NCBI GenBank assembly: GCA_014860745.1
Contig: JACZJC010000064.1
Span: forward strand, 186,001-250,000
Reading direction: 5' to 3'
Length of the DNA stretch: 64,000 nucleotides
Source of the DNA: Anaerolineales bacterium
Lineage (GTDB): Bacteria > Chloroflexota > Anaerolineae > Anaerolineales > Villigracilaceae
A program made the position numbers and the translations under genes. Within the stretch, counting starts at the first letter, position 1, and each line of letters opens with the position of its first letter. Shown piece by piece: positions 39,520-47,252 of the stretch. The notes below the pieces were generated by a model, which was given only the letters and a program-made list of their open reading frames with translations, searched no databases and was not told where the DNA came from.

Positions 39520-39525
39520 ATTATA
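39520..39525 (-). promoter_or_regulatory. -10 box of the retron promoter
   Basis: A perfect TATAAT on the minus strand. The transcription start expected 7 bases downstream (about 39513) is the first base of the a1 repeat, which fits a retron primary transcript. The -35 region (CTTGGT) is weak. Confidence 0.75.
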
Positions 39526-39641
39526 ACAAAAGATGGGAGATAACCAAGACCAGAACAGGGTTGTTTTCTTTCCATCAGATTTCCATTAACCTTCCCAAGC
39601 TGGCTATTCGATTCTCCAATTCTCTAATTCCTAATCTAATG

Positions 39642-39647
39642 TAAAAT
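39642..39647 (+). promoter_or_regulatory. -10 box of comEC, probable leaderless transcript
   Basis: TAAAAT followed by six C residues and then the ATG at 39654. No ribosome site is present. The spacing implies that transcription starts at or next to the start codon. Confidence 0.5.
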
Positions 39648-39653
39648 CCCCCC

Positions 39654-42023
39654 ATGCCATTAATATGGATATCGCTTTCCTTCATTGCGGGGATCGTGCT
39701 CGCCAGCCTCCTCACTCTCCCCGCCTGGGCTTGGATTCTTCTTTCCTCTTTCCTCTTTCTTCTTTTCCTCCTTGTTCGTTCTCGTTACTCGTCACTCATT
39801 TCTCGTTTCTCGTTCCTCGCCTCTTCTCCCTTCCTCCTCACCCTCCCCATCTTCTTCTTCCTCGGCTCCGCTTACTACCAACTCCGCCAGCCGAATATCG
39901 ATGCCTTCCACATCGCCTTTTACAACGACCGCGAGTACGAATTACTAATTAGCGGTTCCCTTTCCGAACCGCCCGATTACCGCGACAATTACACCAACCT
40001 AAAGCTCAAAGTGGAAGCCGTGGATACCGGCGACGGCGACCTGCCCGTCTCCGGCTTCATCCTCGTGCGTGCGGCCAGGAACCAGGTCTATGAATACGGT
40101 CAACGCGTGCGGGTGCGCGGAGAGTTGAAGACTCCGCCGGAAGACGAGGAGTTTTCCTACCGCGATTATCTTGCGCGCGAAGGCATTCATTCGTACATGT
40201 CCAAAGCCGAAGTGACCGAACTGCCGGGCAACGAGGGCGGCATCCTCACCTCCCTGGTATACAAGCTCAAAACAAAACTTCTGGAAAAAACATACCGCCT
40301 GTATCACGACCCGGAAGCCTCATTATTTGCCGGTATCCTGTTTGGCGTGGATACCGGCCTCACGCGCGAATTACAAAACGCCTTCAAGAATACCGGCACC
40401 GCGCACATCATAGCCATTTCAGGCTTCAACATCGCCATCATCGCGGGGATCTTCTTTTCCATTTTCAGGAACCTCACCAACGAACGACTCGGCGCGTTGA
40501 TCGCAATCGTCGGCATCTTCCTGTATGCCTTCCTCGTCGGCGGCGATGCGGCGGTGATCCGCGCCGCTTTCATGGGCAGCATTTCATTGCTTGCGCGTCA
40601 GCTAGGCAGGCGCAGCATGGGCATGAACGCGCTCATGGCGGTTGCCCTCATCATGGCCCTCATCAATCCGCTGGTAATATGGGACGTGGGCTTTCAACTT
40701 TCATTCTTTGCCACCCTCGGCCTGATCCTGTATGCCGAGCCGTTTTCGAATTTCACCGCGAATCTCATTGCCAAAATTTCAAAACATGATACAAGTGTGT
40801 TCACGCGCGTCATCAATGAGAATGTGATCCTCACCCTGGCGGCTCAACTCACCACCATTCCGATCATGGCATATCACTTCAAACGCATCTCCCTCATTTC
40901 CTTCATTGCCAATCCATTCATCCTGCCGGTCCAACCCGCGGTGATGATCGTTGGCGGGCTGGCAGTTTTCACCAGCCTTATCATCCAGCCCCTCGGCCAG
41001 CTCATCGCGTGGGCCGCCTGGCCTTTCGCCGCGTACACTATCCGCGTTGTTGAATTTTTTAACCGTGTGCCAAATGGGACTATCTTTCTTGGGGATTCAT
41101 TCGCCTGGCTGGTGTCGGCGTTTTACATCGCGCTTCTTCTAGTGACCTTTAATTGGTCGGCCATTAAGAACAGACTCCAATCCCTGGCAGGTTCGCTTCG
41201 AGCTGTCGCATTGACATTGATTTTCGCAGCGATGTTCGTTTGCATGGTTGTATTGTGGCGCTCCGCATCCACGGCAGGCGACGGCCAATTCCACATCACC
41301 TTCCTTGAAGTTGGCTCCGCGGATGCAGTCCTCATTCAAACCCCCGAAGGCAGGAATATTCTCGTCAACGGCGGAGCGAGTACATCCGAACTATCCGATG
41401 AACTTGGCAGAAGGCTTCCCTTCTTTTCCCCCAAATTGGACTGGCTCATCATTGCATCCACGCAGGAGGAGCAGGTTTCCGCCCTGCCGCGTGTCATCGA
41501 ACGATACCCGCCTGATAATGTCTTGTGGAGCGGAAATGTGCAGGCTTCCTTCTCGGCGCAATTGCTGGATAAATATTTCGCAGACCATGAGATTCCCGTC
41601 AACCGCGCGGAAGCGGGACAAAGGCTCGAGCTGGGTGATGGCGCATTTATCGAGGTGCAGGCCGCAGGTCCGAGGGGAAGCGTGCTTCTCATCCAGTATG
41701 GCAGCTTCCGCGCTTTGCTTCCCATCGGTGTGAGCGAAGGCACGTATGAATCGATGGAGTATGGGAATGTGATCGGCGCGGTGGATGTGTTGTTGCTTGC
41801 AGACGCGGGGTATGCTCCATCGAACCCGCCCGATATATTCGAAAATTTGAATCCGCGGCTGGTCGTGCTGGATGTGGCGGCCGGTGACCCGAACGGATTG
41901 CCCTCTGAAGAAGTGCTGGATGCTTTGGCTGAATATTCCCTGCTGCGGACAGACCGCAGCGGCTGGATCGATATCTCCACCGATGGGGTTGAAATGCTCG
42001 TGACGGTGGAGCATGGGGAATGA
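39654..42023 (+). CDS. comEC: ComEC/Rec2 DNA-uptake channel with degenerate MBL domain
   Basis: A 789-aa protein: N-terminal helices and DUF4131 domain, the competence channel domain (about 225-500; TGTAHIIAISGFNIAIIAG, GGDAAVIRAAFMG) and a C-terminal metallo-beta-lactamase-like domain (about 540-789). It would carry single-stranded DNA across the membrane in transformation. The C-terminal domain keeps the fold (ITFLEVGSADAVLIQTPEG, NILVNGGA) but where the HxDH motif belongs it reads ASTQEEQVSALP, so the nuclease-like metal site is lost. No ComEA is adjacent. Confidence 0.88.
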   Translation: MPLIWISLSFIAGIVLASLLTLPAWAWILLSSFLFLLFLLVRSRYSSLISRFSFLASSPFLLTLPIFFFLGSAYYQLRQPNIDAFHIAFYNDREYELLISGSLSEPPDYRDNYTNLKLKVEAVDTGDGDLPVSGFILVRAARNQVYEYGQRVRVRGELKTPPEDEEFSYRDYLAREGIHSYMSKAEVTELPGNEGGILTSLVYKLKTKLLEKTYRLYHDPEASLFAGILFGVDTGLTRELQNAFKNTGTAHIIAISGFNIAIIAGIFFSIFRNLTNERLGALIAIVGIFLYAFLVGGDAAVIRAAFMGSISLLARQLGRRSMGMNALMAVALIMALINPLVIWDVGFQLSFFATLGLILYAEPFSNFTANLIAKISKHDTSVFTRVINENVILTLAAQLTTIPIMAYHFKRISLISFIANPFILPVQPAVMIVGGLAVFTSLIIQPLGQLIAWAAWPFAAYTIRVVEFFNRVPNGTIFLGDSFAWLVSAFYIALLLVTFNWSAIKNRLQSLAGSLRAVALTLIFAAMFVCMVVLWRSASTAGDGQFHITFLEVGSADAVLIQTPEGRNILVNGGASTSELSDELGRRLPFFSPKLDWLIIASTQEEQVSALPRVIERYPPDNVLWSGNVQASFSAQLLDKYFADHEIPVNRAEAGQRLELGDGAFIEVQAAGPRGSVLLIQYGSFRALLPIGVSEGTYESMEYGNVIGAVDVLLLADAGYAPSNPPDIFENLNPRLVVLDVAAGDPNGLPSEEVLDALAEYSLLRTDRSGWIDISTDGVEMLVTVEHGE

Positions 42024-42089
42024 GCACGGATTCTTTAATGTATAATCGAATCACAAAAGATCGACAATTCTTATCATGGAGGTTTGTAA

Positions 42090-42488
42090 ATGACCGGCCT
42101 GCTTAAGATCACGAAGATCGATGGCGCTGTACCTGTTTTAAAATTCGAAGGCCATCTGGATGCACAGACTGAGAATATGGCTGTTGAAAATGCGCGCGCC
42201 GTGCTGGATGCCGGCGCGCGTTATTTATTGATCGACCTGCAAGGTGTGGAGATGGTCACGAGCGCCGGCCTGCGCGCCCTGCATAGCATTTACAAAATGT
42301 TCACGCCGACTGATGAGGCGCAGGCCTGGCATGCCGACCACGCAAATGAGACTTTCAAATCGCCGTATCTAAAATTGGCAGGCCCTTCGTCGCAGGTGCA
42401 TTACGTGTTGAGCATTGCCGGGTTCCTGCAAAATATTCCCATCTACCCCACCCTGCAGGAAGCGCTGGCTTCATTCCCATCAAAATAA
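42090..42488 (+). CDS. STAS domain protein (anti-sigma antagonist type)
   Basis: A 132-aa stand-alone STAS protein: VPVLKFEGHLDAQTE, then YLLIDLQGVEMVTSAGLRAL with the Ser that is phosphorylated in SpoIIAA/RsbV-type proteins. Compared with RsbV it has an inserted acidic segment (FTPTDEAQAWHADHANETF) and ends GFLQNIPIYPTLQEAL. It has a strong ribosome site (GGAGG). A close paralogue lies at 43209. No RsbW-like kinase or sigma factor is in the window. Confidence 0.88.
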   Translation: MTGLLKITKIDGAVPVLKFEGHLDAQTENMAVENARAVLDAGARYLLIDLQGVEMVTSAGLRALHSIYKMFTPTDEAQAWHADHANETFKSPYLKLAGPSSQVHYVLSIAGFLQNIPIYPTLQEALASFPSK

Positions 42489-43174
42489 TGGGGTATGTAT
42501 TGCTGGCGGGTGGCGCCGAGTTCGGCGGGCAAATGTCCGCGCCGGATCTGCGTGCGATGGAACTGGCCGGGGGATTCGACGCGCCGGTTTGTATCATTCC
42601 AACTGCCGCCGCGCCGGACAACAATCATAAACGAGCGGGGGGCAATGGAGTGCGCTGGTTTCAAAGCCTCGGCGCAAAAAAAGTTATTACTGTGGATGTG
42701 ATTGATTCAACGACCGCCAACGATGAATCCCTCGCCGCCTCCATTCGGACCTCGCGCCTGATCTATTTACTGGGAGGTTTTCCCCGCTTTTTAGGAGAGA
42801 CTCTTGCAAACAGCGGCTGCTGGCAGGCCGCGTTGGCTGCATATCAACAAGGCGCGGTGATCGCAGGCAGCAGCGCCGGGGCGATGGTGCTGTGCGGACA
42901 TTATTATGATCCCTATGAGAAGAAGTTATTGCCCGGGCTGGGTTTGATTCCCAACTGCTGTGTGCTGCCTCACCACAATAATTTCGGAAAATCGTGGGCC
43001 AAACAGCTTGCGGAGATGCTGCCCGATTCGATTTTGATCGGCATCGATGAACGCACCGGCATGGTCAATGATATGAACGGCGGCTGGCAGGTATATGGCG
43101 CGGGGGAGGTGACGTTGTATCGGGTAGGGTCAACTGTCCGCTATGGAAGCGGCGAAAGGTTTTCATTCCGGTAA
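42488..43174 (+). CDS. S51 family peptidase (cyanophycinase/PepE-like)
   Basis: A 228-aa serine peptidase-like protein: LLAGGAEFGGQ, IYLLGGFPRFLGETL and the nucleophile elbow AGSSAGAM (S129). CVLPHHNNFGK and GIDERTG supply the His and Glu regions. Members include cyanophycinase and aspartyl dipeptidase. No cyanophycin synthetase is visible, so the substrate is open. Its ATG overlaps the TAA of the preceding STAS gene, and a second STAS gene follows 34 bases later. Confidence 0.85.
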   Translation: MGYVLLAGGAEFGGQMSAPDLRAMELAGGFDAPVCIIPTAAAPDNNHKRAGGNGVRWFQSLGAKKVITVDVIDSTTANDESLAASIRTSRLIYLLGGFPRFLGETLANSGCWQAALAAYQQGAVIAGSSAGAMVLCGHYYDPYEKKLLPGLGLIPNCCVLPHHNNFGKSWAKQLAEMLPDSILIGIDERTGMVNDMNGGWQVYGAGEVTLYRVGSTVRYGSGERFSFR

Positions 43175-43208
43175 ATCAGACATATAATTCGTCAAACTTG
43201 GAGGAGCC

Positions 43209-43583
43209 ATGGACATTGCTTTAAAGATCACGAAAGAAGAGATGTTGGGAAGCGTGCCTGTTACTGTTCTTCATTTGCGCGGTTGGCTGGATGCCCAAAG
43301 TGAGGAGTTGCTGCTTGCGGTGGCACGGGATGCGCATACTGCGGGTGCGCGTTTCCTCTTGATCGATCTCGCTGAAGTGGATACGCTTACCAGTGCCGGC
43401 ATGCGTGCAATACAGAAGGTATATAAACTGTTCACTGCGGAAGAGGATCATTTCAAGGTTGCGCGAGTGAAGTTGTGCAATGCCCCTCCGCAGGTCTATC
43501 ATGTGCTGGGCATCACCGGCTTTTTACAGAATATTCCAAATTATGAAACCCTGCAGACGGCGGTGGATTCGTTCAAGGAATAA
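43209..43583 (+). CDS. Second STAS domain protein, paralogue of the first
   Basis: A 124-aa STAS protein, clearly similar to the 42090 product: LKITKEEMLGSVPVTVLHLRGWLDAQSE, FLLIDLAEVDTLTSAGMRAI with the candidate phospho-Ser, and GFLQNIPNYETLQ. It lacks the longer acidic insertion. It follows a strong ribosome site (GGAGGAG) and ends the three-gene unit before a terminator. Confidence 0.88.
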   Translation: MDIALKITKEEMLGSVPVTVLHLRGWLDAQSEELLLAVARDAHTAGARFLLIDLAEVDTLTSAGMRAIQKVYKLFTAEEDHFKVARVKLCNAPPQVYHVLGITGFLQNIPNYETLQTAVDSFKE

Positions 43584-43603
43584 ATTATTTTTTCTGCATG
43601 GAT

Positions 43604-43634
43604 GGCTCTTCGTTGAAACGAGGAGCCTTTGTTA
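43604..43634 (+). terminator. Rho-independent terminator after the second STAS gene
   Basis: GGCTCTTCGT (43604-43613) pairs with ACGAGGAGCC (43618-43627) across a TGAA loop, with one G-U pair, followed by TTTGTT. Confidence 0.75.
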
Positions 43635-43643
43635 TTAAGTCAT

Positions 43644-43738
43644 CTTACGCAGTAGGGGCGTCCCGTTCTTACATACCATGGTACTGAATCAACAGGAATA
43701 GGTTGCCCCTACGGCGGGTGAAACAAAAATAGCGTAAG
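43644..43738. repeat. Imperfect long inverted repeat
   Basis: Outer CTTACGC (43644-43650) with GCGTAAG (43732-43738), inner GTAGGGGC (43652-43659) with GCCCCTAC (43705-43712). Intergenic between the converging STAS and CcdA genes; resembles a small non-autonomous element. Confidence 0.6.
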
Positions 43739-43742
43739 GTAG

Positions 43743-44414
43743 TTATGTAAGATACGAACTGATCAGCGGCCAGTTGATCGTCAGGTCATATATCCCAATT
43801 CCCAATAGCAATAATCCGCTCATTAAATTGATCAAACGTGCCCGTTGCGCGAATTGGCGTGTGATCCAACGCTGCGCGACGCCTGAAAGAAAAGATAATA
43901 GCAATAGTGGAATGCCAAACCCCAGCCCGAACCAGAGGAAAATGTTCAGTTTTCCAAGCGCATCGCCAACGGTGAGAGATAAGGCGAAAATGCTGACAAC
44001 TAATGGGCCTGAGCAAGGCAGGGCGATAGGTCCGTATAACAGTCCGTAGACGAAGGCGTTCGCAAAGGGATGTGACAATAATGGAACCTGGATCTGCGGT
44101 AATTTCTTGAAGGGGTTGATGTTCAGTAGTAATAAAATTCCAAACAAAATGATGATCAGGTCTGCAATGGGGATTACAAAGGCCAATGCCGCACCAACTG
44201 ATACCGAGAGCAGGGCAATGATTCCTCCCAACGCGAGCATCATGGTAAGGACGCCTGCCAGTACAAAGAAGCCAAGCAGATAGCGGCCGGGCTTTCCTTG
44301 CAAACCTTCCTGTCCGCTGCTAAGGTAGGCGAGAAAGCCCGGATACAACGGCAGGACGCAGGGGCTGGTTGTTGCGAGTAGGCCGAGGGATATGGATGTG
44401 AGGATCGTTTCCAT
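43743..44414 (-). CDS. ccdA: CcdA-like transmembrane thiol-electron carrier
   Basis: A 223-aa six-helix protein of the CcdA/DsbD-beta family that carries electrons from cytoplasmic thioredoxin across the membrane. The redox cysteines are C19 (TSPCVLPLYPGFL) and C134 (ALPCSGPLVVSIFA). It follows the TlpA-like lipoprotein gene on the same strand, its natural acceptor. A 30-bp perfect palindrome sits between the two genes. No strong ribosome site is visible. Confidence 0.9.
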   Translation of the reverse strand: METILTSISLGLLATTSPCVLPLYPGFLAYLSSGQEGLQGKPGRYLLGFFVLAGVLTMMLALGGIIALLSVSVGAALAFVIPIADLIIILFGILLLLNINPFKKLPQIQVPLLSHPFANAFVYGLLYGPIALPCSGPLVVSIFALSLTVGDALGKLNIFLWFGLGFGIPLLLLSFLSGVAQRWITRQFAQRARLINLMSGLLLLGIGIYDLTINWPLISSYLT

Positions 44415-44425
44415 GGTTTTATAGT

Positions 44426-44455
44426 GTGGTCATCATGAAATTTCATGATGACCAC
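44426..44455. repeat. Perfect 30-bp palindrome between tlpA-like gene and ccdA
   Basis: GTGGTCATCATGAAA (44426-44440) and TTTCATGATGACCAC (44441-44455) meet with no spacer. It begins 11 bases upstream of the ccdA start codon and ends 9 bases after the lipoprotein stop. It could be an operator, or an RNA hairpin affecting ccdA translation. Confidence 0.8.
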
Positions 44456-44463
44456 AAATTGGT

Positions 44464-45102
44464 TTATATGCTTTCATCCAAAAATGGTTGAATGAATTGT
44501 AGCAGTTCCTCGGCGCTTTTAATGCCGAATGGCAGGGGATGAACGACGCCGTGCCTGTCGATCACCAGCATGGGAGTGGAAGGCGGATTGAGAAATTGGT
44601 CTCCATACAGTGAGGCGATCTCGCGTGAGACCTCCGCCGGGGAAATGGAATACAGCCAGTCAAAGCCTTGCCCTTCAACAAAACTCTTTAGCTTCGAGAC
44701 ATCTTCATTTGGGTCAATATCCAGTCCGAGGCTGACAAAATCATCACGGTTGCCCACCAGACCATGCAGGGCATTTACCTGCGTCTGTTGTTTGAGGCAA
44801 TTCGAGCACCAGATTGCCATAGTCTCTACTAGAATTACTTTACCTTTGAAGTCTTGAATGGTGAAAGTTTCACCTGTATGGACATTGGTCAATGCCATGC
44901 CAAACCAGGCGGGACTTTCCATCATGGCTTCTGTAGATGGGGTCTCCTTTGGCATCATGGCGTCTGCCGTTGGAGTTTTGTGGGACATCATTGCATCTGG
45001 CGTGCTTTCCATCATAGCTTCTGTTGTGGGATTTCCGCCGCAAGCTGCGATGAGAAATGCGGTTAATACGATTAGTTTGAAGAGAATGTGTTTTGTTTTC
45101 AT
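44464..45102 (-). CDS. TlpA-like thioredoxin-fold lipoprotein with repeat linker
   Basis: A 212-aa lipoprotein (signal ending LIAAC, Cys21) with a thioredoxin-like domain. Active site: MAIWCSNC (C99, C102), then a cis-Pro region NPPSTPMLVIDRHG. Residues 26-64 are a tandem repeat of about ten residues with the core A-M-M and Thr-Pro (TEAMMESTP, DAMMSHKTP, DAMMPKETP, TEAMMESP). The linker probably spaces the domain from the membrane, and its methionines could be oxidation-sensitive. Likely reduced by the CcdA protein encoded next. Confidence 0.88.
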   Translation of the reverse strand: MKTKHILFKLIVLTAFLIAACGGNPTTEAMMESTPDAMMSHKTPTADAMMPKETPSTEAMMESPAWFGMALTNVHTGETFTIQDFKGKVILVETMAIWCSNCLKQQTQVNALHGLVGNRDDFVSLGLDIDPNEDVSKLKSFVEGQGFDWLYSISPAEVSREIASLYGDQFLNPPSTPMLVIDRHGVVHPLPFGIKSAEELLQFIQPFLDESI

Positions 45103-45233
45103 GAGGCTCCTGTGTTTTATGATGTCTGATGGTACAAAGATCTTCTTACAAATCTCCTGCCCATTTATTACAAGAGTATGAATTCTTCTGAAGCTCGTAA
45201 GGATTTATTAATAACTTTCTGCCAATAATCAAG

Positions 45234-45239
45234 TATGAT
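45234..45239 (+). promoter_or_regulatory. -10 box of the response regulator gene
   Basis: TATGAT ends 7 bases before ATG 45247, giving a transcript that starts at or next to the start codon. No ribosome site is seen. Confidence 0.45.
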
Positions 45240-45246
45240 TTCGTCC

Positions 45247-45939
45247 ATGAGTGAAAAGCGTATCCTTGTGGTGGAAGACGAGCCAAGCCTTGCAGAGGTG
45301 GTAAGTCTCTACTTAAAACGTGCGGGGTTTCAGGTGCAAATTGCTTCGGACGGTAAACAAGCGATGAATATCCTGGAAAAGCAAATACCGGATTTTGTAA
45401 TTCTTGATTTGATGCTGCCTGAGGTGGATGGGCTTTCTTTAACCCGATGGTTGCGAGACCGTTCGGATGTTCCGATCATTATGGTGACAGCCCGCCGCGA
45501 GGAAATTGACCGTATTGCCGGTCTTGAAATGGGCGCGGACGATTATGTAGTTAAGCCGTTCAGTCCGCAGGAGTTGGTGAGCCGTGTTCGTGCGGTATTA
45601 AGGCGCATTGGACGGGAGCAGACTGGGGCGGAGTCTGAGCGGGTGTTGTCGTATGATTCCATTACGGTCAATCCACTCACTCGTGCTGTAATGGTGCGCG
45701 AGTCGCAAATCGACTTGACTGCGAAAGAGTTCGATATGTTGCATCTTCTGGCGCGTCACCCCAAACAGGTTTTTACGCGCGACCAATTGCTGGAGCGGGT
45801 GTGGGGCGGCGCGGAGTATATCGACCCGGGAACGGTTACGGTGCATGTCCGCCGTTTACGCGAGAAGCTCGAAACCGACCCGTCATCGCCAAAACATTTG
45901 CTGACCGTGTGGGGCGTTGGGTATAAATTCGAACCATGA
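45247..45939 (+). CDS. OmpR/PhoB-family response regulator
   Basis: A 230-aa regulator: receiver domain with phospho-Asp D54 (VILDLMLPEVDG) and the ILVVEDEPS acidic pocket, Lys in YVVKPFSPQEL, and a C-terminal winged helix (LTAKEFDMLHLLARHPKQVFTRDQLLERVWG). Start set at ATG 45247 (MSEKRILVVED); ATG 45235 lies inside the likely -10 box. Transcribed away from the tlpA-ccdA pair and coupled to a histidine kinase. By analogy with HprSR of E. coli it may control the nearby msrPQ genes; this is inference. Confidence 0.92.
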   Translation: MSEKRILVVEDEPSLAEVVSLYLKRAGFQVQIASDGKQAMNILEKQIPDFVILDLMLPEVDGLSLTRWLRDRSDVPIIMVTARREEIDRIAGLEMGADDYVVKPFSPQELVSRVRAVLRRIGREQTGAESERVLSYDSITVNPLTRAVMVRESQIDLTAKEFDMLHLLARHPKQVFTRDQLLERVWGGAEYIDPGTVTVHVRRLREKLETDPSSPKHLLTVWGVGYKFEP

Positions 45940-47180
45940 GATCACCAGTTACATTAGTTGCCCGTTTTATTTTTGGCATCCTGCTGATCTTTTTGATCTC
46001 GCTCGCCATCTTCAATATGATGATGGCGCCGCCTTTATACGAGTTGGGGTTGATGGCGTTATTCCTGGGGATTACCGCATTTGTATCCGCACTTGCGGGG
46101 TATATCGCGTATCGTTTTGGGTGGCTGTCTCTTTCTCCAACGTTGCGCTGGTCTTTGCTGGGCGGATACGCTCTTTCAAGCCTGCTAACTTTTTTTAACA
46201 TTTGGTTCTCTGCGCAGATGATGTTTGCCAGCCAGCATGACCTGCTGCTCGCGATCGTTTTGCTTGTCTTTGCAAGCGGTATGGCAATGGTGCTGGGATA
46301 TTTTCTTTCGAGCGCCATTACGGATCGTGTTCATCAGTTAAAGGATGCGGCTGAAAAGCTCGCTGAAGGGGATTTGAAAACGCGGGTCGCTGTGCAGGGA
46401 CGCGATGAAGTGGCGATGCTTTCACATTCCTTCAACCAAATGGCCGAACAGCTTGAAACCGCCGACAGGCAGCAACGTGAACTTGAACAAATGCGCGCGG
46501 ACCTGATTGCCTGGGTGGGGCATGACCTGCAAACACCGCTTGCTTCGATCCGCGCGATTTTGGAAGCTCTCGAAGACGGTGTTGTGGATGACCCAGCCAC
46601 AGTCCAGCGGTATTTGAATACTGCCCAGCGCGATGTCCGTTCGCTTTCATCCCTGATCGATGACCTTTTCCAAATGGCGCAGTTGAACGCGGGCGGCATT
46701 CCGCTGAACCGCGAACCGTCATCCCTTGCCGACCTCATCTCGGATACGCTCGAATCCTTTGCCGAACCGGCTGCCCGTCAGCAGGTGAAATTGGAAGGCA
46801 GTGTGGCCGCGGATGTTGACCCCGTCACCATGGATACCCAGCGCATCGGGCGTGTGCTTAATAATTTAATTGGAAACGCAATCCGCCATACGCCAAGTCA
46901 GGGCGAAGTAAAAGTCCATGCGCAAAGATCAAGCACCGGCGTGGAAGTGACCGTCTCCGATACGGGCGAAGGAATCCGCCCGCAAGACCTCCCTCACATC
47001 TTCGAAAGTTTTTATCGCGGAGAGAAATCCCGCAGCCGCATGACCGGAGGGGCGGGTCTGGGTCTTGCCATTTCGCGCGGGATCGTCCAGGCGCACGGCG
47101 GCGAATTGAAAGTTGAAAGCCCTTCAACCGCGCAGGGGGAGGCAGGCCGCGGCAGCCGCTTTACATTTAATTTACCCTAA
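45936..47180 (+). CDS. HAMP-containing sensor histidine kinase
   Basis: A 414-aa membrane kinase: four N-terminal helices (about 5-30, 36-60, 70-92 and 100-125) with very short loops rather than a large periplasmic sensor, HAMP (about 125-180), HisKA with H196 (WVGHDLQTPLASIR) and HATPase_c (NNLIGNAIRHTPSQG, VSDTGEGI, GGAGLGLAIS). The lack of an external domain suggests sensing within the membrane, for example of redox state or envelope stress. Its ATG overlaps the regulator stop (ATGA). Confidence 0.92.
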   Translation: MRSPVTLVARFIFGILLIFLISLAIFNMMMAPPLYELGLMALFLGITAFVSALAGYIAYRFGWLSLSPTLRWSLLGGYALSSLLTFFNIWFSAQMMFASQHDLLLAIVLLVFASGMAMVLGYFLSSAITDRVHQLKDAAEKLAEGDLKTRVAVQGRDEVAMLSHSFNQMAEQLETADRQQRELEQMRADLIAWVGHDLQTPLASIRAILEALEDGVVDDPATVQRYLNTAQRDVRSLSSLIDDLFQMAQLNAGGIPLNREPSSLADLISDTLESFAEPAARQQVKLEGSVAADVDPVTMDTQRIGRVLNNLIGNAIRHTPSQGEVKVHAQRSSTGVEVTVSDTGEGIRPQDLPHIFESFYRGEKSRSRMTGGAGLGLAISRGIVQAHGGELKVESPSTAQGEAGRGSRFTFNLP

Positions 47181-47252
47181 CAAGATTCTCACTCTCATGT
47201 AATCTTTTCGTAAGGAAGTTTTTCTAAAATCATCTCATCCGAGAGGTGAGAA

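Noticed and set aside
44910-45025. CRISPR-like spaced repeats in the TlpA-like gene
   Set aside because: The repeats are coding (A-M-M/T-P peptide units) without conserved spacer structure.
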